From assembly GCF_025502585.1 (NCBI RefSeq), contig NZ_CP106679.1, positions 2,759,501-2,823,500 of the forward strand: a stretch of DNA of 64,000 bases. The letters run 5' to 3'. Under the pieces are notes generated by a model. The model was not told the DNA's origin. It did no database searches and worked only from the letters and a program-made list of their open reading frames with translations. Positions 20,801-28,705 of this stretch are shown here, piece after piece. Source of the stretch: Reichenbachiella agarivorans. Its GTDB lineage: Bacteria > Bacteroidota > Bacteroidia > Cytophagales > Cyclobacteriaceae. Made by a program: the position numbers and the translations under genes. Position 1 is the stretch's first letter. Every line of letters begins with the position of its first letter.

Positions 20801-21678
20801 ACAATGTCTCGACAGACAATGTCGCCAACAATGGGCAGTGGGATAGCTATCAGGGACTCACTGCGTCCAACAATGCTACACTGACAGCAGGTGTACATAC
20901 CGTGCGAATTACAGCTTCGGGAACCAATGCTTGGCAGTGGAACCTGGATAAAATTACTTTGACGAAAGTCGGAGAGTTGCCAAGTACTGGAGGAGGAAAC
21001 CCTGTTTCCTTGACTATCCAAGCCGAGGATTTTGCAACGACAGGAGGGACATACTCTGGCTTCTTGACCTATACTGTCGGGAGCGTGATGGCTATCAACT
21101 ACAACCAGACGGGTGATTGGGCAGATTACAATGTCAATATCCCCGAGACTGGAGATTACAATGTCGAGTATTTCATGGGTACGACTGTCAACGGCGCAGC
21201 GGTAGAGCTGTCAGTGGACGGGGTAGCTCAGCGCACCGATGCTGTGCCTAGCAATGGCAATTGGGATGCATTTGCCTCTGTCGTAGCAGGGGGGACGATT
21301 CATCTGAGTGCAGGATCACATACGATTCGCCTCAAAGGAGCCGGTATCCATGGCTGGGAATGGAACATGGACCGCTTCATCTTGTCCAAAGGCGGAGCAA
21401 GTGCTAGAACTATTGCGTCAAATCTGACTTCACAGCAAGAGTCTTTGGCACTACAGGTTTATCCAAATCCAGCGGCCGATCAACTTAACCTGAAGGGATT
21501 GACGCCTGGGCACTATCAAGTCGTGTTGTACAACTTGACTGGTGGAGTGGTGATGGATCAGCAAATAGATTTTGGTTACAACCATCAGGTCAATGTAGCC
21601 TCACTTCAGTCTGGTCTTTACCTCTTGCGAGTAAAGGGAGAAGGAGTGGATGAAAAAGTAAAAGTGAAAATACAATAA
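17881..21678 (+). CDS. GH86 beta-agarase/porphyranase with Big2, CBM6 and T9SS domains
   Basis: A 1265-residue secreted endo-glycanase. Signal peptide ends near EQLSAQ. The GH86 catalytic region spans about residues 30-520: acid/base Glu210 in EVINEPDM and nucleophile Glu377 in LVISEYGA. Two bacterial Ig-like (Big_2) domains follow at about 720-800 and 810-890, then two CBM6-like modules at about 898-1030 and 1042-1165, each with an EAESF/QAEDF opening, and a type IX secretion sorting domain (QVYPNPAADQLNL onward). GH86 members include both beta-agarases and beta-porphyranases; which applies here cannot be decided by eye. CBM6 modules in such enzymes bind agarose chain ends. Confidence 0.92.
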   Translation: MKYSYWKKCALLLLTIPILEQLSAQNVEVDVNVNIKHEVGGVSDFGRDRHITLHAALSESDWAGEEEKMEYLLNDLDVYLGRDNGSSTWKFQYSAEDPDNRSHHDPDSLSSFAGWWLEEYENIIETNGTKQYENRSTGKICGTNPHPTYPTLSYWHMCGSEWGRANGYAWLPQDIETSADWVTQYLDEFFVDDLASEGELMPEYWEVINEPDMLMNTGAFMVTSWEDIWEYHNLVAEGVRNRLGNRAPKIGGMTWGLHDFFADDLHRSRTVGYSDAYYGNTPGDEIAKAYAREQTESAYLNQTGPWTQWDVLWKGFMDNAGDNMDFYSVHMYDWPTYGSSGGATRSGGHVEAMLEMIEWYDVTKNGVNNRKPLVISEYGAVQGAWTYLPHDARYDWESLKPFNAMMMQFLERPDYIEKTMPFTPIKAQWGDVDQNGDGTPEYIYQYKMMRDDDHDGNWEWSDYIKWFELWAEVKGTRVDTKSSDPDIQVDSYIDGRDMYLILNNLEGVAKSINLNMFGNRPTLQNVNTKHLYLQGTSTVKLDDTNASSAPSAVQLAADGTMILKYTYANNVTINQQSVEKKFYGEAVSSNERVDIQSGMNTFYVNDVAVPQDASKAEAMLRITVNLFDAEDDQVGFLSIDELRVNGVAVEAPLDWRGGSQNRSRWFGTLEIPVPVNLLQANNQIDVDFHHSGEVCVVNLSTWEFTTAPGRTIGTDPGPSVAVTGVSVSPTQATLTSVGATQAFTATVAPTNATNKSVNWSSSNSNVATVNANGVVTAVANGTATITATTVDGAKIATSQVTVNTSSQMIAVTGVSVSPTSLSLNVGQSTDLSETVSPANASNKTVSWASSNSNVATVNANGLVSAVGAGNATVTVTTADGNKTATAAVTVSAGTPSGTTIVIEAESFASTGGTYNDGHVPNGVNVAPGLGINYVNAGDWAEYSINVGEAGVYSIVYQISTPMTNAQIQIAIDGNNVSTDNVANNGQWDSYQGLTASNNATLTAGVHTVRITASGTNAWQWNLDKITLTKVGELPSTGGGNPVSLTIQAEDFATTGGTYSGFLTYTVGSVMAINYNQTGDWADYNVNIPETGDYNVEYFMGTTVNGAAVELSVDGVAQRTDAVPSNGNWDAFASVVAGGTIHLSAGSHTIRLKGAGIHGWEWNMDRFILSKGGASARTIASNLTSQQESLALQVYPNPAADQLNLKGLTPGHYQVVLYNLTGGVVMDQQIDFGYNHQVNVASLQSGLYLLRVKGEGVDEKVKVKIQ

Positions 21679-21680
21679 AC

Positions 21681-21717
21681 AAAGGGGGAGGCTGTCTTTG
21701 CAAACAGCTTCCCCTTT
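21681..21717 (+). terminator. Hairpin between GH86 and GH16 genes
   Basis: AAAGGGG plus GCTGT pair with ACAGC plus CCCCTTT around a short loop, in the 60-bp gap between GH86 and the second GH16. The T-tract is weak, so it may be a partial terminator or a stabilising hairpin that tunes expression of the second gene. Confidence 0.5.
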
Positions 21718-21738
21718 ATTCTATAAAATACTACAAGC

Positions 21739-24000
21739 ATGATGAAAAAAGTACTATACAGCGTATTGGCCAACATGGTCTGTTTTGTGGCCGTATGCCA
21801 GGAATGGAGCGGAGTGGCTATCCCTGCCAATGCAGGATCAGGAAAAGAATGGCAGCTACAAACGGCACCTTCAGATGATTTCAATTATACCTTCAATGCG
21901 ACCAACCAACTGTCCAATTTTGGCAACAACAAGTGGTACAATTTTTACCACAATTCTTGGAATGGCCCTGGATCAACCTACTGGCAGTACAATCACACCG
22001 CGGTGGACGGTGACAACTTGGTGATTCGTGCTTCGAGAAATCCGAGCACTTCCAAAATGGGGGTGCCAGGCATCAATTCGGGCTGTATCACTTCCAACAA
22101 CAAAGTGAAATATCCCGTGTTCATCGAAGCAGCAGTGAGTGTAGCCAATATTTCCTTGGCATCTGACGTGTGGTTGTTGAGCCCAGACGATACGCAGGAA
22201 ATCGACATGATTGAGTGCTACGGTGGGGCAGATAATGGCAATGCTTTTTTTGCCAAGGACATCCACTTGAGTCATCACTCTTTCGTGAGAAATCCGTTTC
22301 AGGACTACCAACCACGAGGACACAACAGCTGGTGGACACGCAGCGACATCACGACTTCTTGGGGGGATTATTGTTGGAACAACGACAACCGAAAGTATGT
22401 AAGAATTGGTGTGAACTGGATCGGTCCCAAGCATTTTGAATACTACGTTGACGGAGAACTGGTGCGGGTACTGTACGACAAGGCATGTGCCACCAAGAAT
22501 GGAAACACGTGGTACTATACCTATCCTAGCATGACCAATGGTCAGTTGGATTTTGATAGTGATGGCTATCAGACCGAAAATGCCTTTGCGACCAGCGCAA
22601 ATTACACGTTTGCGACCTTGCAAAATGCCAGCAATACATCGAGCGTCAGCGTGATCGACCCGTACAATTTTCAGGGCGGAGTGGGATTCACCAAAGAACT
22701 AGACATCATCATCAATGTCGAATCACAGGACTGGCATGTGGCAGCTGGACGTACACCTGGAGATGCTGAACTCAACGATGCTACTAAAAATCAGATGAAA
22801 GTGGATTGGATTCGTGTGTACAAGCCAGTAGCTACAGGCGATACAGGAGGAGGTAGCACTGGAGGCGGAACGTCTACAGGTGGGGCTGAGATCATCATCG
22901 AGGCGGAGAGTTTTGGCAGCACAGGCGGGACATACAACGACAGCTTGGTTCCCTATGGATTCAACAATGCGGGTACGATCGTCAATTATGTCAATACGGG
23001 TGACTGGGCCGAATATGCCATCAATGCAACGGAAGCAGGGGAGTTTGAGATCAAATATAGCATCGCCACGCCTTCGGACAATGCACAAGTACGCATCAAA
23101 GTAGACGGGCAAACGGTATCGACCGACAATGTTCCCAACAATGGGTCTTGGGGTGGTTTTGCAACACTCAGTGGATCACAAAATGTGTCGCTTACAGCGG
23201 GTAGCCATACCGTACGTATCGAAGCTTCTGGAACGAATGCATGGCAATGGAATCTAGACAAGGTGATCTTGACCAAAGTCATTTCGAGCGGAGGAGGCAC
23301 AGGTAGCGATGTGTCTGTTGTCGTGCAAGCCGAAAATTTCACCACGACAGGAGGAACCTACAACGACGCTTTGTCTGGAGGTCCAGGTTTAGGAGCCAAT
23401 ACATCAGGTACGATCATTAACTTCGTCAACGGAGGAGACTACATGGACTATGTGGTATCGATCCCCGAAGCAGGGGCTTACGAAGTAGTGTACAACTATG
23501 CGACTCCATTGTCTGGTACATCGGTAGATATTGCGGTGTCTGGGACCTACTATTTCAGTACCAACTTTGTCAGTACGGGTGGATGGGGGACTTATCAAAG
23601 CCAATCTGCCACTCAGACCGCCAACTTCACTGTAGGAAATCATACGATCCGATTGACTGCAGGAGCGGCAGATTGGCAGTGGAATTTGGATCACATCACC
23701 TTGACACGTGTTGGCAACCAATCGTCACGCACCCGAACCGAGGTGGATGAAAAGTTGTCCTCCGAGTCTATCGTGGCTTATCCTGTGCCGGCGAGTACAC
23801 AAGTACGATTTGCGGGGTTGACAGAGGAGGCTTACCAGGTGTCAGTATATGATATGCGTGGCAAAAAAGTCGTCAGGGGTATGGTTCATGCATCCGAGGA
23901 CTATGTAATGGATGTGAGACACCTAGAAGCAGGGATTTATGTCACAAGGCTGTATGCTCAAGGACAAATACAGACGATGAAAATCAATGTGAGAAGATAA
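21739..24000 (+). CDS. GH16 beta-agarase with two CBM6 modules and T9SS domain
   Basis: A 753-residue beta-agarase, clearly paralogous to the one at 6431-7789 and almost collinear with it over the first 370 residues. Signal peptide ends near FVAVCQ. Catalytic residues are Glu154 and Glu159 in DDTQEIDMIE, followed by HLSHHSFVRNPFQDYQP. A Gly/Ser/Thr linker (about 372-385) leads into two CBM6-like modules (about 388-515 and 528-655), then a type IX sorting domain (VAYPVPASTQVRF onward). The CBM6 modules resemble those of the GH86 neighbour, suggesting module exchange. Located 60 bp after GH86, probably cotranscribed at least in part. Confidence 0.93.
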   Translation: MMKKVLYSVLANMVCFVAVCQEWSGVAIPANAGSGKEWQLQTAPSDDFNYTFNATNQLSNFGNNKWYNFYHNSWNGPGSTYWQYNHTAVDGDNLVIRASRNPSTSKMGVPGINSGCITSNNKVKYPVFIEAAVSVANISLASDVWLLSPDDTQEIDMIECYGGADNGNAFFAKDIHLSHHSFVRNPFQDYQPRGHNSWWTRSDITTSWGDYCWNNDNRKYVRIGVNWIGPKHFEYYVDGELVRVLYDKACATKNGNTWYYTYPSMTNGQLDFDSDGYQTENAFATSANYTFATLQNASNTSSVSVIDPYNFQGGVGFTKELDIIINVESQDWHVAAGRTPGDAELNDATKNQMKVDWIRVYKPVATGDTGGGSTGGGTSTGGAEIIIEAESFGSTGGTYNDSLVPYGFNNAGTIVNYVNTGDWAEYAINATEAGEFEIKYSIATPSDNAQVRIKVDGQTVSTDNVPNNGSWGGFATLSGSQNVSLTAGSHTVRIEASGTNAWQWNLDKVILTKVISSGGGTGSDVSVVVQAENFTTTGGTYNDALSGGPGLGANTSGTIINFVNGGDYMDYVVSIPEAGAYEVVYNYATPLSGTSVDIAVSGTYYFSTNFVSTGGWGTYQSQSATQTANFTVGNHTIRLTAGAADWQWNLDHITLTRVGNQSSRTRTEVDEKLSSESIVAYPVPASTQVRFAGLTEEAYQVSVYDMRGKKVVRGMVHASEDYVMDVRHLEAGIYVTRLYAQGQIQTMKINVRR

Positions 24001-24026
24001 CACGAATTTGCTCATGTATCTTTAGG

Positions 24027-24056
24027 CCAAGAGGTGTGGTGCCTCTTGGTTTTTTT
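24027..24056 (+). terminator. Rho-independent terminator after GH16-CBM6 gene
   Basis: CCAAGAGG (24027-24034) pairs with CCTCTTGG (24042-24049) around a 7-nt loop and is followed by seven T. It ends the GH86/GH16 transcript just before the convergent ferredoxin reductase gene. Confidence 0.85.
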
Positions 24057-24079
24057 GTACAAACAAAGTGTGTTTCTGT

Positions 24080-25327
24080 TTACGATGGAGCGAGCAGATG
24101 GACTGGTTTCAAGTCGGTTGATAGCTCTACGAGTTTTTGTTTGTCGACTTTTACGCTTTCCTTGATAAACTTCGTGCCGATCACATACGCTTTGGCGTTG
24201 TTGACTGCATCGACAGCCAGTAGTTGATCACCACGAAAGTACCAGGCAGAGAACTTGCGTTCACCTTCTTCCTCACGGATCAAAAGCTCGTCGTACCCTT
24301 CGGACAATCCTACCATTTGCAGTTTGACATCAAACTGATCCGACCAAAACCACGGGAGACTGTTGTAGCTGGCGTCCTTGCCAGCGATCACTGCAGCGGC
24401 TACTTTGGCCTGATCCACAGCATTTTGTACCGACTCCAGACGCACCCAACGGTCGTAAAGCGGATTGTGGTGAAAGCTACAATCGCCTATTGCGTAAATG
24501 GCAGGATCACTGGTTTGTGTCTGCGCATTGACTTTGATGCCGTTTTCAATCTCCAACCCCGCATCCTTGGCCAGCTCCAGATTGACACGAATGCCAACCC
24601 CTACCACGATCAGGTCTGCTGGGTATTGACTGCCATCTGAGCAATGTACGATGTTGCTTTCGTCAGCTTTTGCGATGGATACCACATTTTTATTCGTCAG
24701 TACATTCACATCCTGCTCCGCATGCAATTGCTGAAAGAATGCGGACATCTCAGGTGCCGTCACACGTGCCAGTACGCGCGCTTCGCGCTCGAGTACGGTG
24801 ACATCAGTGCCGACTTTTTTCATCGATGCGGCAATTTCCAGTCCGATGTATCCACCGCCGATGATCACCGCACGTTTGCCCTTACCGTCGCCCAGTGCAG
24901 CTTTGATTTGCTGCACATCATGAGCGGTTCTTAACGGATACAGCTGATGTGCTGTGTCCATGCCTGGGATCGGTGGGATGAGTGGTCGTGCTCCTGTCGC
25001 CAAAACCAGCTGATCGTACACCTGAGTTTCACCAGTATCTAGTGTGATGGTTTTGGTGTCACGGTTGATGGAGCTGATGCCTACACCCAGGCATAGTTCG
25101 ATATGCTCTTTTTCGTAGCTTTCCGCTGACTTGAGTGAGTGCTTTTCGATCAAATCGTCGCTGGTCAGGTAGGCCTTGGAGAGCGGTGGGCGGTGATAGG
25201 GCAGTACTGGGTCTTTGTCGAAGAGCACGATGCGGCCTTCCCAGCCTTCTTTGCGCAGCGCAAAGGCAAAGTTGACGCCCGCATGGCTCGCGCCGATCAC
25301 GAGACAGGTTTTATCTTTTGTAGACAT
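24080..25327 (-). CDS. FAD-dependent NAD(P)H-ferredoxin reductase for P450 system
   Basis: A 415-residue flavoprotein of the putidaredoxin-reductase type. An N-terminal FAD-binding Rossmann motif (VIGASHAGVNFAFAL), a central NAD(P)-binding motif (AVIIGGGYIGLEIA) and a second FAD motif (IYAIGDCSFH) are in the expected order, with a C-terminal dimer-like domain. It would pass electrons from NAD(P)H to the adjacent [2Fe-2S] ferredoxin and so to the P450. It is last in the minus-strand set P450, ferredoxin, reductase, separated from the ferredoxin by a short gap holding an intergenic palindrome. Confidence 0.92.
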   Translation of the reverse strand: MSTKDKTCLVIGASHAGVNFAFALRKEGWEGRIVLFDKDPVLPYHRPPLSKAYLTSDDLIEKHSLKSAESYEKEHIELCLGVGISSINRDTKTITLDTGETQVYDQLVLATGARPLIPPIPGMDTAHQLYPLRTAHDVQQIKAALGDGKGKRAVIIGGGYIGLEIAASMKKVGTDVTVLEREARVLARVTAPEMSAFFQQLHAEQDVNVLTNKNVVSIAKADESNIVHCSDGSQYPADLIVVGVGIRVNLELAKDAGLEIENGIKVNAQTQTSDPAIYAIGDCSFHHNPLYDRWVRLESVQNAVDQAKVAAAVIAGKDASYNSLPWFWSDQFDVKLQMVGLSEGYDELLIREEEGERKFSAWYFRGDQLLAVDAVNNAKAYVIGTKFIKESVKVDKQKLVELSTDLKPVHLLAPS

Positions 25328-25342
25328 AGTTTGAGAGACGAT

Positions 25343-25370
25343 CCCTCTAGGGTTTAAAACCCTTGGAGGG
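25343..25370. repeat. Intergenic palindrome, copy 3 (imperfect)
   Basis: CCCTCTAGGGTTT and AACCCTTGGAGGG form an imperfect stem of the same family as 14522-14548 and 15684-15716, between ferredoxin and reductase genes. The left arm has drifted by a substitution and a one-base loss. Confidence 0.7.
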
Positions 25371-25390
25371 TTGTTATGTTAATATAAATT

Positions 25391-25699
25391 TTAATTCACT
25401 ACATGGAGCGTCACCCCATCGATCGCATCGCTGATGTCGATCTGACAGCAGAGGCGACTGTGCTCGTTGTAGTTGTCTTCGAGCTCCAGCATGTCTGCCT
25501 CGATCTCTCCGGGAGCTCCCACTTTGTCAAAATCCCCTGCCGCAACATGCACATGACAGGTCGCACAGGAGCAAACGCCCCCACAGTCCCCGTCTATGCC
25601 GGTGACGTTGTTATCCTTGGCCAGCTCCATCACAGAGCCGCTGCTTGCTTCTGCTACGATCGTTTCGTTATCGCTGGTGATAAATGTAATTTTTGCCAT
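25391..25699 (-). CDS. Putidaredoxin-like [2Fe-2S] ferredoxin
   Basis: A 102-residue adrenodoxin/putidaredoxin-type ferredoxin. Cluster ligands are readable as Cys39, Cys45, Cys48 (in DCGGVCSCATCHV) and Cys85 (in RLCCQI). It shuttles single electrons from the reductase at 24080-25327 to the P450 at 25785-26945. Length and cysteine spacing match the family. The three genes lie in the same direction with short gaps, consistent with one transcript starting upstream of the P450. Confidence 0.93.
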   Translation of the reverse strand: MAKITFITSDNETIVAEASSGSVMELAKDNNVTGIDGDCGGVCSCATCHVHVAAGDFDKVGAPGEIEADMLELEDNYNEHSRLCCQIDISDAIDGVTLHVVN

Positions 25700-25734
25700 T
25701 GTTGTATTTTTTAATGTTGATTGAATTTCCTTCC

Positions 25735-25761
25735 CCTATCCCCCATCCTGAGGAGGATAGG
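25735..25761 (-). promoter_or_regulatory. Hairpin between P450 and ferredoxin genes
   Basis: CCTATCC (25735-25741) pairs with GGATAGG (25755-25761), extended inside by TCC-TGA-GGA with a small bulge. No T-tract follows on the minus strand. It may be an mRNA-stabilising or intergenic repeat element. Confidence 0.4.
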
Positions 25762-25784
25762 ATTATACCTTTGGCTAAGGAAGG

Positions 25785-26945
25785 TTAGTCCTTTCCATGA
25801 AATTTTACCTGAATACTGTCGTACCCCACTTTTCGTTGGAATTCGCCCCAGTCCTCGATATTGTCCTTTTGCTCTAGGATGTCGATAGATTTCACTTTTT
25901 GCGCAAGCACACCGAGTAAAACTCTCAATACCTGACGGGCGTGGGTAGCGCCTAGGCATTTGTGTATCCCAAAACCAAAGCCCACATGAGGATTCATTTT
26001 GCGATCGATGACTATTTCGTTAGGGTTTTCAAACGTCGAGGCATCTCTATTGGCGGAAGCCCAGCAAAGCGATACTCTGGTATCTGCTTTGGCGGCATGT
26101 TCGCAGACCTGGGTGTCTTCGGTCACCACTCGACCCATGTGGGTGAGCGGCGAGAAATAGCGCACGAGTTCCTCCACGGCGTGAGCAGTGATCTCAGGCT
26201 CATTGTCCAGTCGGCAGAGCGATTCAGGATGCTCTGCGAAGTAGGCAATGGAGTTGGTCACCGCATTGATGACGGTGTCTCTGCCACCCGCAAAGGTCAG
26301 GATCATCACGCCTTTGACTTCTTCTTTGGTCAGCTTTCGACCTTCAATTTCGGAATCTAGCAGCACTGAGTAAAGGTCATCTCCCGGGTGTTCGATGGCC
26401 TTGTCGATTTGCGCATCGATGTAGTCGTAGAGAATGGCCGCCTTGTCTCCGTCTAGCGCGGATTCTTCACTTCTGAATACGTGCATCCCCCAACCAATCC
26501 AGGTATCAGATTCTTCGTAGGGGATGTTGAGTAGCAGTGTGAGCGCACGTGACTGTAGCTTTAGGGCAAATTGCTCCATCACTTCGAGGCTGTCCGTTTG
26601 CAGCGCTTCGTCTACCAATTCAGTGATGATCTCTTCCAAACTCTCGCGATAATCTGGCTGCTCTGGTCGCTTGAACCAGTCTTCCAACAAAGCCCGGTAC
26701 TCACCGTGCATCGGTGGATCTACCTCAAAGGGAATCTGTCGGGTATCGCGTATGCTCACCTCCGACGGCACCACGATACGCCCCGGAGCAGCACCAGACT
26801 GAAATGTCTTCGTGTCCTTGGCTGTCTTGCGGACGTCTTTGAGACGGAGTAGCATGGTGACGGGATCGTTTTGATCCTCTATTGTGCCATAGCCTTTGGC
26901 TTCTCGGGCTTGTGCGAATGGATCGGGCAGTGCGCTTTTTTTCAT
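25785..26945 (-). CDS. Cytochrome P450, probable 6-O-methyl-D-galactose demethylase
   Basis: A 386-residue soluble bacterial P450. The I-helix oxygen-activation motif is AGGRDT, and the haem-ligand loop is FGFGIHKCLGA with Cys330. The K-helix region contains EELVRYFSP. No membrane anchor is present. In agar-degrading marine Bacteroidota, P450s of the CYP236A group located with a ferredoxin and a reductase oxidatively demethylate 6-O-methyl-D-galactose, a porphyran unit, giving galactose and formaldehyde. The same three-gene set beside agarases here makes that substrate likely; the assignment rests on context, not on recognised substrate-contact residues. Confidence 0.88.
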   Translation of the reverse strand: MKKSALPDPFAQAREAKGYGTIEDQNDPVTMLLRLKDVRKTAKDTKTFQSGAAPGRIVVPSEVSIRDTRQIPFEVDPPMHGEYRALLEDWFKRPEQPDYRESLEEIITELVDEALQTDSLEVMEQFALKLQSRALTLLLNIPYEESDTWIGWGMHVFRSEESALDGDKAAILYDYIDAQIDKAIEHPGDDLYSVLLDSEIEGRKLTKEEVKGVMILTFAGGRDTVINAVTNSIAYFAEHPESLCRLDNEPEITAHAVEELVRYFSPLTHMGRVVTEDTQVCEHAAKADTRVSLCWASANRDASTFENPNEIVIDRKMNPHVGFGFGIHKCLGATHARQVLRVLLGVLAQKVKSIDILEQKDNIEDWGEFQRKVGYDSIQVKFHGKD

Positions 26946-27316
26946 GTCAGCTCTTGTTTACTCAGTTGTGTAGATCAGTGCCTTCTATACACCTTCTATC
27001 TTACTAGCAAAGTACGCGAGCGGCCCTTGATTAATCTTCCTTTATTTTGATGGATTCATATGCTATTGTGTTGTATAAATAAAGATTTATAATAAATATG
27101 TGCTCAAATAGATCAGTAATCTCGCTGTGTTTAAACTTTTGGTTTCAAAGAATAATTAGCAGACCTATTTGCATAAATAAGTATATTTGATTTATCCATA
27201 TTGAGTAATTTCAACCTGAAAGAACTGAATAAGTCGAACTAACATATCAATAATGACGAGCAAGACAAGTAAATGTAAGATTCAGTTGGGAACACAATAA
27301 ATCAAATACAACTAAT
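26946..27316. other. Divergent intergenic region between P450 and mcrB-like gene
   Basis: About 370 bases with no gene. It must hold the minus-strand promoter for the P450 set and the plus-strand promoter for the McrBC pair. Composition changes sharply near 27050, from mixed to very AT-rich, which may mark the boundary of the restriction insert. A TATATTTG box lies at 27182-27189. Confidence 0.6.
27182..27189 (+). promoter_or_regulatory. Candidate -7 box (TATATTTG) for mcrBC-like genes
   Basis: TATATTTG fits the Bacteroidota TAnnTTTG box, about 128 bp upstream of the mcrB-like start. No well-spaced -33 TTG is evident, so this is tentative. Confidence 0.35.
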
Positions 27317-28705
27317 ATGATAGAAGAGATTCGACAGTTTATCACAAATCAGGCGATAGCGTTTGGCGCAAAACCTGAAGCAGAATTCCATAAACCGTAC
27401 ATCGAAAGAAACAACACAGGGCAGGAGGCTCTTAAAGATAATGGGGCTTACTTCGGGTTTATTCACCCTGATGAAGATGTATCAGGACCATTTCATGATT
27501 TTTCATTAACCATATTCCCAAATGATCAAGGGAAACCCTGGCTGGTTTGTTTAGGCATTGGTTCAAGTGGTTTTAAGAATGATTACGAGCTTGCTACTTA
27601 CCCTGGGTTGAGACGACTTTTTTCTCAACTTGTAGATCACAAAGGGTTTTGCAAATCGGATTTTTCAGATATAGAAACAAGTTTACCTAAGACAATCTCA
27701 GGTCATCGGGATTTACAGCATATTAAGAACACCGTCAAGACATATACCAAAGTACTTCCTGTGTGTCAAATTGTTGATAATCCAGAAAGCGAAGTAGGTA
27801 AGCAAACGATAGCAGCCTTCGTTGCTGGGTACGCGAAACTAAGAGATTGGCCTTCAAACAGCAGCCATCGCAAATCCCTATCAGCTGCATTATCACCTTT
27901 TCTCCAAATGAAAGAAGCTATTGACGAAACAGAAGAGATAATAAATCTTTTGACGGAGAGAAAATATATAGTACTCCAAGGACCTCCAGGCACGGGGAAA
28001 ACAAGATCAGCGAAAGAGGTAGCTGAAAAAATGAAAGCCATTGTGTTTTTTACTCAATTCCATGCTGAAACAAGCTTTTCCGATTTTATATATGGTATTC
28101 GACCTGATTTAGGCAATAATGAACTTAGCTACATTGAAAGTTTAGGGATTTTTACCCAAGCCCTTAAATATGCTCTTGAACACGGAAAGGAAAAAGTAGT
28201 CTTGGTCATTGACGAAATCAACAGAGCTAATCTTTCTAACGTCCTTGGGCCGATATTTTACTTATTTGAACACAAAATGGATTCGTCGAATGTAGAAATA
28301 GAAATAACTCCCGGTTTCAAGGTTAAAGTGCTTCCTGATAATTTTCACGTTATAGCAACGATGAATACAGCTGACCGAAGCCTAGCCGTTGTTGATTTTG
28401 CATTGAGAAGAAGATTTGCCTGGTACTCGCTAAAACCAAAAGCAATAAATATTAAACAATTTTTCAAAGATGATTTTGCTCGCATTGAAGATATCTTTAA
28501 TTGGTACGCGTCGAGCAATGAGCTCTCACTGCAACCTGGTCAAGGTTATTTTATTGCCGACAGTGAAAATGAGATGAAAAACCGCATTAGGTATGAAGTT
28601 TTCCCGTTGATTCAGGAGTATTTGCAAGAAGGCTTAATGAAAAACTCAAAGGAAGAATTCAATAATTACTTTTCAACTCGAATAGGTCAATCACTTTTTG
28701 AATGA
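27317..28705 (+). CDS. McrB-like AAA+ GTPase/ATPase of type IV restriction system
   Basis: A 462-residue motor subunit. The C-terminal half is a McrB-type AAA+ domain: Walker A GPPGTGKT, Walker B LVIDEINRAN, sensor MNTADRS and ALRRRF, all hallmark McrB motifs. The first 210 residues, which should recognise modified DNA, do not resemble a target-reading domain I know, so specificity is open. Codon use and composition are visibly more AT-rich than the flanking P450 and AraC genes, suggesting acquisition by transfer. The ATG of the McrC-like gene overlaps its stop (ATGA). It presumably restricts modified foreign DNA together with the next gene. Confidence 0.85.
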   Translation: MIEEIRQFITNQAIAFGAKPEAEFHKPYIERNNTGQEALKDNGAYFGFIHPDEDVSGPFHDFSLTIFPNDQGKPWLVCLGIGSSGFKNDYELATYPGLRRLFSQLVDHKGFCKSDFSDIETSLPKTISGHRDLQHIKNTVKTYTKVLPVCQIVDNPESEVGKQTIAAFVAGYAKLRDWPSNSSHRKSLSAALSPFLQMKEAIDETEEIINLLTERKYIVLQGPPGTGKTRSAKEVAEKMKAIVFFTQFHAETSFSDFIYGIRPDLGNNELSYIESLGIFTQALKYALEHGKEKVVLVIDEINRANLSNVLGPIFYLFEHKMDSSNVEIEITPGFKVKVLPDNFHVIATMNTADRSLAVVDFALRRRFAWYSLKPKAINIKQFFKDDFARIEDIFNWYASSNELSLQPGQGYFIADSENEMKNRIRYEVFPLIQEYLQEGLMKNSKEEFNNYFSTRIGQSLFE

